A stretch of 64,000 nucleotides of DNA from Flavobacterium sp. N1736 (lineage in GTDB: Bacteria; Bacteroidota; Bacteroidia; Flavobacteriales; Flavobacteriaceae), in the NCBI RefSeq assembly GCF_025947065.1, contig NZ_CP109994.1, positions 3,596,001 through 3,660,000 on the forward strand. The letters are read 5' to 3'. The notes under the pieces are model-generated. The model was given only the letters and a program-made list of their open reading frames with translations, searched no databases and was not told where the DNA came from. Made by a program: the position numbers and the translations under genes. This document shows positions 1 to 8,524 of the stretch, in pieces; within the stretch, counting starts at the first letter, position 1; each line of letters starts with the position of its first letter.

Positions 1-710
1 GTTTCCGGAACCCAGCCTGCTCCCGCTGTTGCAGGTCCGCCCACTTTATAAGCCGGATTTACACTTTTGATGCCGCGTGCAGCATATTCATATAATTTGA
101 AATATTCTGCCTGCGTTCCTGTCCAGAAACCCGGAGATAAATTAGGTTCGTTCCAAACTTCAAAATACCATGTTTTTACTTCTTCATCTCCGTAACGTTC
201 TTTGAAATGCTGGGTTAGATTTCGAATTAAATCTTCCCATTTTTTATAATCTTTTGGAGGCGTAACATTTCCCTTCCACCAAAAAATAGTCTGACTTCCG
301 CTTGCCAATGCATTAGGCATAAATCCTAATTCTACAAAAGGTTTCATCTTTATGCTCAATATAAAATCATATAAAGCATCGATATATTGATAATTGTATT
401 CGGGATTTCCATTTGAATCTTCGCGATAAACCGCCATATCATCAGACAATAAACCGTGCATTCTGATGTATTTAAAATCACATTCTTGTTTTGCCATTGC
501 CAATTGCTGTTGCCAATCGGCGCGTAAACCTTCGTTTGCTCTTCCGGCGCCAATACATTCTTTGAACATAGTGTTCAGTTTTCCTGCGCTTTTGTTGTAA
601 TCGACTTTTATGATTCTTTCGTCAGATTTTACCGCATTCGAATTTTGTCCAAACAAATTAATATTGATTAGAAGTAATGAAAGAAATAGTATTGTTGAAT
701 ATTTTTTCAT
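1..710 (-). CDS. GH39-family glycosidase (beta-xylosidase-like), 3' end cut by window edge
   Basis: Only the first 236 codons lie in the window; the frame is open to base 1. The start at 710 gives MKKYSTILFLSLLLI..., a Sec signal peptide ending near residue 21. The catalytic domain shows FVELGFMPNALA (about 125-135) and EVWNEPN (184-190), where Glu188 is the expected acid/base of clan GH-A; IRMHGLL near 82-88 and this motif spacing resemble GH39 beta-xylosidases. The role would be to release xylose from the non-reducing end of short oligosaccharides in the periplasm or at the surface. It is the last visible gene of the minus-strand locus, 82 bases after the GH97 gene with a REP-like palindrome between. 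The nucleophile region is outside the window, so specificity is inferred. Confidence 0.8.
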   Translation of the reverse strand, partial: MKKYSTILFLSLLLININLFGQNSNAVKSDERIIKVDYNKSAGKLNTMFKECIGAGRANEGLRADWQQQLAMAKQECDFKYIRMHGLLSDDMAVYREDSNGNPEYNYQYIDALYDFILSIKMKPFVELGFMPNALASGSQTIFWWKGNVTPPKDYKKWEDLIRNLTQHFKERYGDEEVKTWYFEVWNEPNLSPGFWTGTQAEYFKLYEYAARGIKSVNPAYKVGGPATAGAGWVPE

Positions 711-747
711 CTGAAAAATGTTTTTTAAAATCCTGATGTTTGTTAGT

Positions 748-780
748 AAACCTGACAGGTTTTAAAAACCTGTCGGGTTT
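748..780. repeat. REP-like palindrome, CCTGACAGG type
   Basis: Inverted arms of about 16 bases, AAACCTGACAGGTTTT facing AAAACCTGTCGGGTTT with one base between. It lies between the GH97 and GH39 genes and matches the palindromes at 22629 and 23652. It could act as a transcript-stabilising or attenuating hairpin. Confidence 0.8.
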
Positions 781-792
781 GACAATCTATAT

Positions 793-2799
793 CTATAATT
801 TTTTTAATCTAATTGCTGTTCCTCCGGCGCCGCCTAAATGTAATTTTAGTGAATCTGAAGATTTTACCGTTTTTTTCGAAATTGCGATTTCAGCAGGATT
901 ATGTGTTTCATCAGTTCCTTCGGCGTCAGCGTAAATCTGAGCTTCGTAAGTTGCGTTTGGATCCAGGAATGATAAAGAAACATTTACGTCTCTTGCATTT
1001 TCATTTGTAATTGTTCCTAAATACCAATCGGCGCTGTTTCTGTCTTTACGCGCTGTGGTGATGTATTCTCCTATTTTTCCTTCTAATACTTTTGTATCTT
1101 CCCAATCTGTTGGAACATCTTTTAGGAATTGTAATGCTGGTTTTCCTTCATAATTTTCAGGTAAATCTGCCATCATCTGGATTGGTGCATAAATCGTAAC
1201 ATACAATGCTAATTGCTGCGCTGCTGTTCCGTGAACTCTTTTTCCCGGGTAACCTTGTTTTACCTCAACATCAAAAATTCCCGGTGTGTAATCCATTGGT
1301 CCTGAAAGCAATCTTGTAAACGGGATAATCGTTAAGTGATTTGGCGGATTTCCTTCGCTCCAAGCGTTGTATTCCTGTCCACGCGCTGCTTCTCTTGAAA
1401 CCATGTTTGGAAAAGTTCTGCGTTCTCCGGTATCTTTTATAGATTCGTGATACAATACGGCTAAATCATATTGTGCTGCTTTTTCTAAAATGTATCTGAA
1501 ATAGTTTACTCCAAATTGCCCGAAGTGCATTTGTTTCATATTTAATTTCGAACCTACGTGTCCAATTTTAACGGAATGAATTCCCAGTTTTTTGTACAAC
1601 GCAAAACCTTCGTCAACTTCTTTTAAGTAGTTAATTAAGTTTGAACCTGTTTCGTGGTAACCAATAAGCGCTACACCTTTTTTGTTTCCGTAATCTACTA
1701 CTTTTTCTAAATCGAAATTGTCTGCACTTTTAGTAAAACTAAACATGTGCATGTGGTTTTCATACCATGCCGGCGTCCAGCCTTTGTTCCATCCTTCGAT
1801 CAATAAATGATGAAAGCCTTCTTTTGCCGTAAAATCGATATATTCTTCGGCATGTTTTGTTGTAGCGCCTTGTTTGTCGCTTTCCCAAAAAGTATATTTT
1901 CCAATATGCATTCCCCACCAAATTCCGAAGTATTTGTATGGTTTGAAATAACTTGCTGTATTTTTTAATTTGTTTGGTTCGTTCAGGTTTAAAATCAAAT
2001 AAGATGTAATTAAATCTGCCGGAGTTTCTCCAATTTGAAGTGTTCTCCATGAAGAGGTAAATGTATCTTTTACACGAACTTTTACGCCATCTGCCCACGG
2101 CACTAAGTCTGATTTTAGCTGAGTTCCGGTTGTGTTTACCAAAGTCATACTGGCAAAATCTACTAAGTTTGCTTCATGAAAACTTAATGCTAATCCGCTT
2201 TTGCTTTCGATTGTTAGCGGAGTCAAAACCGTATCAAGTGTACTTACAGGAGCATCTTTAAAAAGATATTCGTCGCGGTTTTCTCTGTTTGCGGGAATCC
2301 ACCATGCTTTTCCATCTTCTTTTAGGTTAAAAGTCGTTTTTTCATCCATAATGAAAATACTGTCTTTTACACTTTGTTTTGGATACACATATCTAAAAGC
2401 AATTCCGTCATCAAACGCGCGAAACTGAATTTCCAGTTTACGTTTGTTTCCTGCTTTTTGCTGTAATTGAACCGAAAGCTGGTTGTAATGATTTCTGATG
2501 TTTTTCTTTTCTCCCCAAACTTGTTCCCAGGTTTCGTCGAAAGTGGAATTTTTCACACTTTTGATTTCAAAATCAGAACTTAAATTTTCATTTCCTTTTA
2601 ATAAAAAACCCATATCTGATGGTGTAATCACTTCGGTTTTTCCGTGTGAAACAGCATATTTCGGAGCGTTTTTTACTAACTCAAATTTAATTTTGTTTTG
2701 CCCGTTTGGCGATGCCAATTCATAAGCATTTTTACTTTTCTGACTGTATCCAATCGAAACGGAGAGGATTAAAGCGGGAAGAATGAGGTAATTTTTCAT
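793..2799 (-). CDS. GH97 glycoside hydrolase (SusB-like, probably inverting alpha-glucosidase type)
   Basis: A 668-residue protein with a Sec signal peptide (MKNYLILPALILSVSIGYSQ), so periplasmic or surface. It has the three-part GH97 layout: N-terminal beta-sandwich (about 25-280), TIM barrel (about 285-560) and C-terminal beta-domain ending LHLGGAGGTAIRLKKL. Shared with SusB are FGIWWGMHIGKYTFW, YHESIKDTGERRTFPN, SREAARGQEYNAWSEGN and LSGPMDYTPGIF. GH97 contains inverting alpha-glucosidases using Glu bases and retaining alpha-galactosidases with an Asp nucleophile. Here the corresponding strand reads VKIGHVGSK, without the Asp seen in retaining enzymes, so I favour the inverting group. It lies between the GH31 and GH39 genes. 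Its alpha-glucosidic specificity is odd in a xylose locus. Confidence 0.88.
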   Translation of the reverse strand: MKNYLILPALILSVSIGYSQKSKNAYELASPNGQNKIKFELVKNAPKYAVSHGKTEVITPSDMGFLLKGNENLSSDFEIKSVKNSTFDETWEQVWGEKKNIRNHYNQLSVQLQQKAGNKRKLEIQFRAFDDGIAFRYVYPKQSVKDSIFIMDEKTTFNLKEDGKAWWIPANRENRDEYLFKDAPVSTLDTVLTPLTIESKSGLALSFHEANLVDFASMTLVNTTGTQLKSDLVPWADGVKVRVKDTFTSSWRTLQIGETPADLITSYLILNLNEPNKLKNTASYFKPYKYFGIWWGMHIGKYTFWESDKQGATTKHAEEYIDFTAKEGFHHLLIEGWNKGWTPAWYENHMHMFSFTKSADNFDLEKVVDYGNKKGVALIGYHETGSNLINYLKEVDEGFALYKKLGIHSVKIGHVGSKLNMKQMHFGQFGVNYFRYILEKAAQYDLAVLYHESIKDTGERRTFPNMVSREAARGQEYNAWSEGNPPNHLTIIPFTRLLSGPMDYTPGIFDVEVKQGYPGKRVHGTAAQQLALYVTIYAPIQMMADLPENYEGKPALQFLKDVPTDWEDTKVLEGKIGEYITTARKDRNSADWYLGTITNENARDVNVSLSFLDPNATYEAQIYADAEGTDETHNPAEIAISKKTVKSSDSLKLHLGGAGGTAIRLKKL

Positions 2800-2825
2800 G
2801 ATATTTTTCTTAATTCATTTTTAAT

Positions 2826-2860
2826 AAATCGGGTGTTGCTTATGAGACTTCACCCGATTT
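2826..2860 (-). terminator. Hairpin upstream of the GH97 gene
   Basis: Perfect 10-bp arms AAATCGGGTG and CACCCGATTT with a 15-base loop. On the minus strand it is followed by ATTAAAAATG, a poor U-tract, so it may be an attenuator or stability element rather than a strong terminator. Confidence 0.45.
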
Positions 2861-2910
2861 ACAAACTCAACAAAAACTTATTTTTTATCCCTTGTTGGGA
2901 TTATTTTTTT

Positions 2911-3048
2911 TAACACATAGAGACATAGGATTTTGTAAACTTACAAAAGGCGTTTCACTTGTATTAACAAACATAGCTATGTGTGAAAGCTTGCTTTTTT
3001 GTTTACTTATTTAAAGTTTACAAAAAAATCTATGTTTCTATGTGTTTA
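2911..3048. repeat. MITE-like element, copy 1 (terminal inverted repeats TAACACATAGAnACATAG)
   Basis: Ends in TAACACATAGAGACATAG and CTATGTTTCTATGTGTTTA, near-perfect terminal inverted repeats of about 19 bases. The interior carries AAAAGGCGTTTCACTTGT followed by TAGCTATGTGT. A second copy with the same ends and core is at 23742-23877. No coding capacity. Confidence 0.8.
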
Positions 3049-3100
3049 TTTTTTTTCACACAGATTAAAAATGATTTCTTTTTTCTGTGTGTTTATTTTT

Positions 3101-3210
3101 TCTCGCAGATTTGGCAGATTGAGCAGATTTTAATCTTTTTAATCTGTAGCTATTTTTTACTAATCATAGAAATTAAAAAAAAATCTGCTAAATCTGCCAA
3201 ATCTGCGAGA
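3101..3210. repeat. 110-bp long inverted repeat (TCTCGCAGATTTGGCAGATT arms)
   Basis: The left arm 3101-3131 and right arm 3180-3210 pair over about 31 bases with one mismatch; the outer 20 are perfect. Inside the arms GCAGATT recurs as a short motif. Non-coding, adjoining the 3' end of the GH31 gene. Confidence 0.8.
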
Positions 3211-3252
3211 GTAATAATCTTTTTAATCTATGTAATCTGTGGCATAACTTTT

Positions 3253-5652
3253 TTATTTTACCCACTCTGTTTTTAGAGTTGTTTTTCCTTTAAATGGGTT
3301 TGAAGTTACGTCAAAATTGTTTCCGTTTTTAGTTACTTTTATTTCTTGTACTGCATCGCCGTCCGGTAAAAATACTTTGGCTGTAGCCGAAGTGGTTTTG
3401 TCACTTGCATATATTTTTAATGTCAATTTACTCCAATCCATATCTTTTGTAGATTGTGCCAAAGCGATGTGAGGCAATGCTGTTCCGTCTTTTACAAGAA
3501 CTATAATTGGCACTTCTCCGGCTTTGATTTTATGCCAGCCTGATTGGTATACTTTTTTGGTTTGGTAATCAATCCATGTTCCTTCCGGAAGATAAACATC
3601 TCTTTCTGTAACTTCTTCAAAAAGTGGCGCAACCAACATGCTTGAACCAAATAAATATTCATTGTCTACTAACCACGCTCCCGGATCATTTGGATATTCT
3701 ACAAATAAAGCACGCATCATTGGTAATCCTTTTTGAGAACTTTCTTTCGCCTGAGCGTAGATATATGGCATTAATTCGTAACGCATATTATCTGCTTTTC
3801 TAAATCCTTCAAGGAAATCTTTGCTGTACAACCAAGGTTCGCGCGGAGGTTCTCCGTGGCTTCTTACGTGCGAAGTAAACATCCCGAAAGGTGCCCATCT
3901 TCTGTATAAATTCTCCGGTGATTTTGTTGCAAATCCTCCTACGTCATGACTCCAAAAACTGAATCCACTTAGACCTAATGAAAGTCCGCCGCGTAATTCT
4001 GCCGACATTGCGCCGTTTGTCGTTTCGGCATCGCCACCCCAATGTAATGGATAACGCTGAGATCCTGCCCATGTACTTCTTGCCCATATTAAGGTGTATC
4101 CTTTTTCTTTTTGGGTAATTTCGGCGACAGCCTTATTGTATCTTAACGGGTATAAATTGTGTTCGTAAAAACCTGTTCTTCCTGAATGGTAAATTCCGTC
4201 TGGCGGAGCAGCTTCTCCAAAATCTACTTTGAAAACCGAAACGCCCTGATCAAATAAATGTTTCAGTTTTGCCTGATACCAGCTTACCGTTTCAGGATTT
4301 GAGAAATCAAGAACGGCATCTTCGTACGGAAGATTTCCTTTGCGATCTCTTACGGCTAAATTCTTGTCCATAATTTCGTTAAACAATGTATTTTTTGGTG
4401 AAAAATAAGGCAATTGCCATAAACACACATGGAATCCATCGTCTTTAAGATCTGACATCATTTTTTGAGCATCCGGAAAACGGTCTTTTGAAAACTCGTA
4501 ATTGTTTCTCCAATCTACATCAAACCAACCGGTGTCGAAGTGGATAACATCTGTTGGAATTTTATATTTACGTAAATCTTTTGCTACCTGACGTCCTTCT
4601 TTTTCTGAGAAATACGTGATTCGGCTCATCCAGAAACCAAATGACCAAAGTGGTGGCATTGCAGCTTTTCCGGTTAAATCTGTATATTGGTCTAAAACGT
4701 CTTTTGGTTCTCCGATAAAGAAAAATAAATCGGCTTCGTCGTCGCCAATATACATTTCGTTGGCACTTGCGTAATATTTACCAAAGTCAACCGTAATAGG
4801 TGTCGAATGGTGCATGAAAACTCCGTAACCGCGGCTGCTCATATAAAACGGAACAGGTTTGTACATCGTTTCATTCTGGATTCCGTTTGCGTCATCTGTC
4901 CATAAAACAACTTTTTGTCCGCGTTTGTTGAATTGTGTGAATGATTCTCCACAACCAAATATTTTTTCGTCCGGTTCTAAGCTGAAAGCTGCTCCCATAC
5001 TTCTTGAATAATCGCTGTTTCTGCGAACATACGAAAACGGAAGTGTTGGCGTGTAGGTATTTTGTAAATCCGAATCATGAAGTGTGCTTGTTAAAAGCTT
5101 CCCTTTTTCATCGTAAATTTTTACATGCCACGGCTTCGTTAAAATTTCAACTGAACCATGTTGGCTCGTGTATTTATGTCCACCTTCAATTTTAGAATAT
5201 TTCCATAATTCAGGATGATTTGGCGCAACGCCATTAATCAGCATTAAAGATTCTTTTTCAGGATGAAATTGTGGTCCTGAAGTGGTTTTGATTCTAATAG
5301 TACGATCTGAAACAAACTGAATCTGGAACGGCAATTCAGGAGAAGCCTGATATTCTGTCGTTGGAAATTCGTTTGCAGGAACTACATCTGGCTTCATCAT
5401 CATGTTGTTGAATGCCTGACGCGTTTTATAATTGTATCTCAGATATTTTATCGTTCCTTTTCCTGTTGCAGGATCAAAAGCTGTAAGTTCATCAGCGAAA
5501 TAAAAGGTGTTCAGATAATTCTGAAAATCCTTGCTGATATCTATTGGAGCATTTAATACATCGGCATTCTGAATTTGTGCTGATGCTTTTGGCGTCAAAA
5601 CAAATCCAAGCATGAAAGCTGAAAACAATGTGGTTAGTGATGTGTTTTTCAT
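3253..5652 (-). CDS. GH31 alpha-xylosidase-like (YicI-type) glycoside hydrolase
   Basis: I take the start at 5652, giving MKNTSLTTLFSAFMLGF with a signal peptide ending near KASAQ. The upstream in-frame ATG at 5691 lies in a REP-like palindrome and only adds a polar tail before the signal. The 799-residue product has the GH31 N-terminal beta-sandwich (to about 330), the barrel with GFWMSRITYFSEKEG, and two C-terminal beta-domains. KVDFGE carries nucleophile Asp477 and WGGDAET carries acid/base Asp541. Both motifs and FSFWSHDVGGF match E. coli alpha-xylosidase YicI. The expected role is release of alpha-linked xylose, as from xyloglucan or isoprimeverose. It sits between GH2 and GH97 genes. 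Confidence 0.9.
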   Translation of the reverse strand: MKNTSLTTLFSAFMLGFVLTPKASAQIQNADVLNAPIDISKDFQNYLNTFYFADELTAFDPATGKGTIKYLRYNYKTRQAFNNMMMKPDVVPANEFPTTEYQASPELPFQIQFVSDRTIRIKTTSGPQFHPEKESLMLINGVAPNHPELWKYSKIEGGHKYTSQHGSVEILTKPWHVKIYDEKGKLLTSTLHDSDLQNTYTPTLPFSYVRRNSDYSRSMGAAFSLEPDEKIFGCGESFTQFNKRGQKVVLWTDDANGIQNETMYKPVPFYMSSRGYGVFMHHSTPITVDFGKYYASANEMYIGDDEADLFFFIGEPKDVLDQYTDLTGKAAMPPLWSFGFWMSRITYFSEKEGRQVAKDLRKYKIPTDVIHFDTGWFDVDWRNNYEFSKDRFPDAQKMMSDLKDDGFHVCLWQLPYFSPKNTLFNEIMDKNLAVRDRKGNLPYEDAVLDFSNPETVSWYQAKLKHLFDQGVSVFKVDFGEAAPPDGIYHSGRTGFYEHNLYPLRYNKAVAEITQKEKGYTLIWARSTWAGSQRYPLHWGGDAETTNGAMSAELRGGLSLGLSGFSFWSHDVGGFATKSPENLYRRWAPFGMFTSHVRSHGEPPREPWLYSKDFLEGFRKADNMRYELMPYIYAQAKESSQKGLPMMRALFVEYPNDPGAWLVDNEYLFGSSMLVAPLFEEVTERDVYLPEGTWIDYQTKKVYQSGWHKIKAGEVPIIVLVKDGTALPHIALAQSTKDMDWSKLTLKIYASDKTTSATAKVFLPDGDAVQEIKVTKNGNNFDVTSNPFKGKTTLKTEWVK

Positions 5653-5675
5653 TAGTTTAGTTTTTGTATTTCCTT

Positions 5676-5878
5676 CCTGCAAGGTTTTCAAAACCTTGTA
5701 GGTTTGCTATTTTTTATTCTATACTTTACTATTTATACCTACAAGGTTTTGAAAACCTTGCAGGAAAGGCATATCGTTATTTATTGCTTCTCAACCTGCA
5801 AGGTTTTTTCAACCTTGTAGGTTTGATTTATTTATTTAAATCCTATTTATACCTAACAGGTTTTGGAAACCTGTTAGG
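5676..5878. repeat. Array of four REP-like palindromes
   Basis: Four 27-bp palindromes start at 5676, 5738, 5795 and 5852, spaced 57-62 bases. The first and third read CCTGCAAGG...CCTTGTAGG. The second is the reverse orientation, CCTACAAGG...CCTTGCAGG. The fourth is CCTAACAGG...CCTGTTAGG. They fill the gap between the GH2 and GH31 genes. Arms meet around a TTTTNAAAA centre, so each can form a hairpin in RNA. Confidence 0.88.
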
Positions 5879-5889
5879 AATGTAACTTA

Positions 5890-8388
5890 TTATTCTGCTG
5901 TAATTACGATTGTGGCTGGTTTTAATCCATTCGCTTTAGCGGTTAATTCTAATCTTCCTGTTTTATTTTCAGACTGAATAATGACTAAACATTTTCCGTT
6001 AAGTGCTGTATGTTTTGAACCTTTGTACGATTCGTGACTTACGGGATCTCCGCTGCAAACGCCTACTATTTTTCCGTTTCCTTTTAAGGAGAAGTTGATT
6101 TCGTTGTTTGCATTTGGAGCCAAAGTTCCTTTTGCATCGAGAATATCTACGGTTACAAAAGACAAATCATTTCCGTCTGCTTTGATGTTACTTCTGTCTG
6201 CTGTTAGTTTTAAGTTTGATGGATTTCCGGCTGTTTTTATTTCCGTTTCCAGAACTGTTTTTCCGTTTTTACGGGAAATGGCTTTTAGTGTTCCGGGTTG
6301 AAAAGGAATTCTCCACATAACGTGTAAATCTTCTCCTTTTTTACTGCGAACTCCTACTGATTTTCCGTTAAGGAAAAGTTCAACCTCATCAGCTTTATTA
6401 TAGTAAGCCCAAACATCAACGGTTTGTCCTGCTTTCCAGTTCCAATGTGGAAAAATGTGCAGCACGGTTTTGTCTGTCCATTCGCTTTGGTACATATAAT
6501 AAACATCTTTTGGGAAACCGGCTAAATCTACAATTCCGAAATAAGAGCTGATCGACGGCCATTCGTACGGAGTTGGTTCTCCGATATAATCGAAACCTGT
6601 CCAGATGTACATTCCGGAAAGATAATCGTGTTTTTTAATTACTTTCCATGTTGCTTCGTGCGTAGAACCCCAAGGCGCTTGCACCTGATCGTAAGCTGAA
6701 ACGGTGTTTCCAGGATTTCCTTCTGTAAATTTAAGATCCCATCTTACGGGCCATTTTTTTATCGTATCTGAAACGGCATCATAATATCCACGGGTTTCTA
6801 ATGCCGAAGTAGTTTCGGTTGCGATAAAAGGAATTCCGGGGAAATTCTTTTTATGATATTCATAGGTTTGATGCGCATAATTGTACCCAATAATATCCAA
6901 AGCACCCGATTTTGCGATTGCATTATATTGTACTTTTGCTTGTTCAAATTGCAATGTCACATTATCGATATTCATATTTACCGGCGGATTCATCGCTGCT
7001 GTAATCGGACGTGTTTTATCGTATTGACGTGTAATCGCCGCTAATTCTTTTGCCGTTTTTACGCCGTTTTCATTCCATTGATCGGGAATTTCGTTTCCGA
7101 TACTCCACATAAAAACACTTGGATGATTTCGGTCACGAAGTAATTGATCGACTAAATCTTTTTTGTGCCATTTGTCCCAGTCGTTTGCATAATCGTATTT
7201 GGTTTTGGCTGTTTTCCACATATCAAATGCTTCATCCATAACGATGAAACCCATTTTATCACAAAGTTCTAAAAGTTCCGGAGCGGGCGGATTATGCGAA
7301 GTTCTGATTCCGTTTACACCCATTTCTTTCAGGATTTCAAGCTGACGCCCGATGGCGCGCGTGTTGATTGCAGAACCTAACGGACCTAAATCGTGGTGCA
7401 TACAAACGCCTTTGATTTTTAGCTGTTTTCCGTTAAGGATAAAACCTTTATCAACATCAAATTTAAAATCTCTGATTCCGAAATTAGTTTTGTATCGATC
7501 GATAGTTTTATCATCAATTATAATTTCAGTTTCGGCGGTGTACAATTCAGGTTGTTCAACCGACCATAGAGCTGGCGTGTTAACCTCTGTTACTTGTTTA
7601 ATAGTCTGATTGGCATTTGCACCAATTGTTATATTTTGAGTAGTCGATTTTAGTCGTCTACGTTCGTCTCCTGCATTAAAAAAAATAGTAGTCGTTACTG
7701 TTGCTTTTTTTGAAGTTGAATATTGATTTTTAATCGTAGTTTCAATATTAACCAAGGCTTTTTCAGCCGTAATTTTTGGCGTTGTCACATAAGTTCCCCA
7801 TTGTGCAACGTGTAATTTATCTGTGGTTTCGATCCAGACATTTCTAAAAATTCCTGAACCTGAATACCAGCGTGAATTGGGTTGTTTTGAATTGTCAACC
7901 TTTACAATAATTTCGTTGTTTTTTTCTCCGTAATTTAAGTACGGTGACATGTCATATTGAAAGCCAATATATCCGTTTGGACGTTTTCCTAAATAGTGTC
8001 CGTTTACCCAGACCTCGCTGTTTTTGTAAACTCCATCAAAGGCAACTGATATAATTTTACTGCTATCAGAAGCGTTTATTTTGAAAGTTTTCTTATACCA
8101 TCCTAAACCTCCATTAAGCGCTCCGCCCCCATATCCGGCGGGACTTTTCTCGTCAAATTTCCCTTCGATACTCCAATCATGCGGAACATTTAAAGTTCTC
8201 CATTTGGTTGAAGTTCCTATGGTGTCTTTATCTTTTAAACTATCATTTAAATGAAAACTCCAATCTGAATTAAAAGAAACTTTTCGGTTCATAAAAGCAT
8301 CTTCTTTTTTGCTGCAAGAGCCAAACAAAATGATTCCAATTAATGTTACTAATGAAAGTTTACTGCTTAAATTCTTTCTTTTACGCAT
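5890..8388 (-). CDS. GH2 family beta-galactosidase-like lipoprotein
   Basis: An 832-residue protein beginning with a lipoprotein signal (IILFGSC, Cys at about 26), so probably anchored in a membrane facing the periplasm. It has the GH2 order: jelly-roll sugar-binding domain (about 35-200), immunoglobulin-like domain, TIM barrel (about 310-610) and C-terminal beta-domains. RTSHNPPAPELLELCDKMGF precedes SIGNEIPD, whose Glu433 is the acid/base; FIATETTS supplies nucleophile Glu525. The C-terminal DUF4982-like and Ig-like parts are common in Bacteroidota beta-galactosidases. In this locus it could remove beta-galactose side chains from a xylose-containing glycan, but GH2 also includes glucuronidases and mannosidases, so the sugar is not settled. 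A strong hairpin separates it from the SusE/F-like gene upstream. Confidence 0.87.
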   Translation of the reverse strand: MRKRKNLSSKLSLVTLIGIILFGSCSKKEDAFMNRKVSFNSDWSFHLNDSLKDKDTIGTSTKWRTLNVPHDWSIEGKFDEKSPAGYGGGALNGGLGWYKKTFKINASDSSKIISVAFDGVYKNSEVWVNGHYLGKRPNGYIGFQYDMSPYLNYGEKNNEIIVKVDNSKQPNSRWYSGSGIFRNVWIETTDKLHVAQWGTYVTTPKITAEKALVNIETTIKNQYSTSKKATVTTTIFFNAGDERRRLKSTTQNITIGANANQTIKQVTEVNTPALWSVEQPELYTAETEIIIDDKTIDRYKTNFGIRDFKFDVDKGFILNGKQLKIKGVCMHHDLGPLGSAINTRAIGRQLEILKEMGVNGIRTSHNPPAPELLELCDKMGFIVMDEAFDMWKTAKTKYDYANDWDKWHKKDLVDQLLRDRNHPSVFMWSIGNEIPDQWNENGVKTAKELAAITRQYDKTRPITAAMNPPVNMNIDNVTLQFEQAKVQYNAIAKSGALDIIGYNYAHQTYEYHKKNFPGIPFIATETTSALETRGYYDAVSDTIKKWPVRWDLKFTEGNPGNTVSAYDQVQAPWGSTHEATWKVIKKHDYLSGMYIWTGFDYIGEPTPYEWPSISSYFGIVDLAGFPKDVYYMYQSEWTDKTVLHIFPHWNWKAGQTVDVWAYYNKADEVELFLNGKSVGVRSKKGEDLHVMWRIPFQPGTLKAISRKNGKTVLETEIKTAGNPSNLKLTADRSNIKADGNDLSFVTVDILDAKGTLAPNANNEINFSLKGNGKIVGVCSGDPVSHESYKGSKHTALNGKCLVIIQSENKTGRLELTAKANGLKPATIVITAE

Positions 8389-8462
8389 TGGTACTATTTT
8401 TTATTTTGGAAATTGAATTTAGAAATAAAAAGAGTTGCTATTATCTCTGTTAGAAATAATTT

Positions 8463-8511
8463 AAGTCTCAGTTTTAAAGAACATTAAAAAATGCTTATAA
8501 AACTGAGACTT
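8463..8511 (-). terminator. Hairpin between SusE/F-like gene and GH2 gene
   Basis: 14-bp perfect arms AAGTCTCAGTTTTA (8463-8476) and TAAAACTGAGACTT (8498-8511) around a 21-base loop. All flanking genes run on the minus strand, so it lies within the operon and probably limits or processes transcripts passing from the sus genes to the hydrolases. Confidence 0.6.
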
Positions 8512-8524
8512 TAGAATTAAATAA

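Larger units (their letters stand above)
2800..3252. other. Repeat-filled intergenic stretch between GH31 and GH97 genes
   Basis: No credible gene. It holds, in order, a hairpin at 2826-2860, a MITE-like element at 2911-3048 and a long inverted repeat at 3101-3210. A plus-strand open frame across 2983-3276 is mostly low-complexity translation of these repeats. The adjacent genes are otherwise co-directional, so the insertion may weaken read-through into GH97 and GH39. Confidence 0.75.

Noticed and set aside
3101..3210. Possible CRISPR array from repeated GCAGATT words
   Set aside because: The words form two inverted arms, with no regular direct repeats and spacers and no cas genes.
2983..3276. 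97-codon plus-strand open frame with many Phe and Ile residues
   Set aside because: It is a translation of the MITE-like element and the long inverted repeat, with low complexity and no recognisable domain or promoter.
5652..5691. Longer GH31 start at 5691
   Set aside because: The added 13 residues come from a REP-like palindrome and would precede the signal peptide.
5664..5885. 73-codon plus-strand open frame with repeated GFENLAGK-like words
   Set aside because: It translates the REP-like palindrome array; the peptide repeats reflect the DNA repeats.
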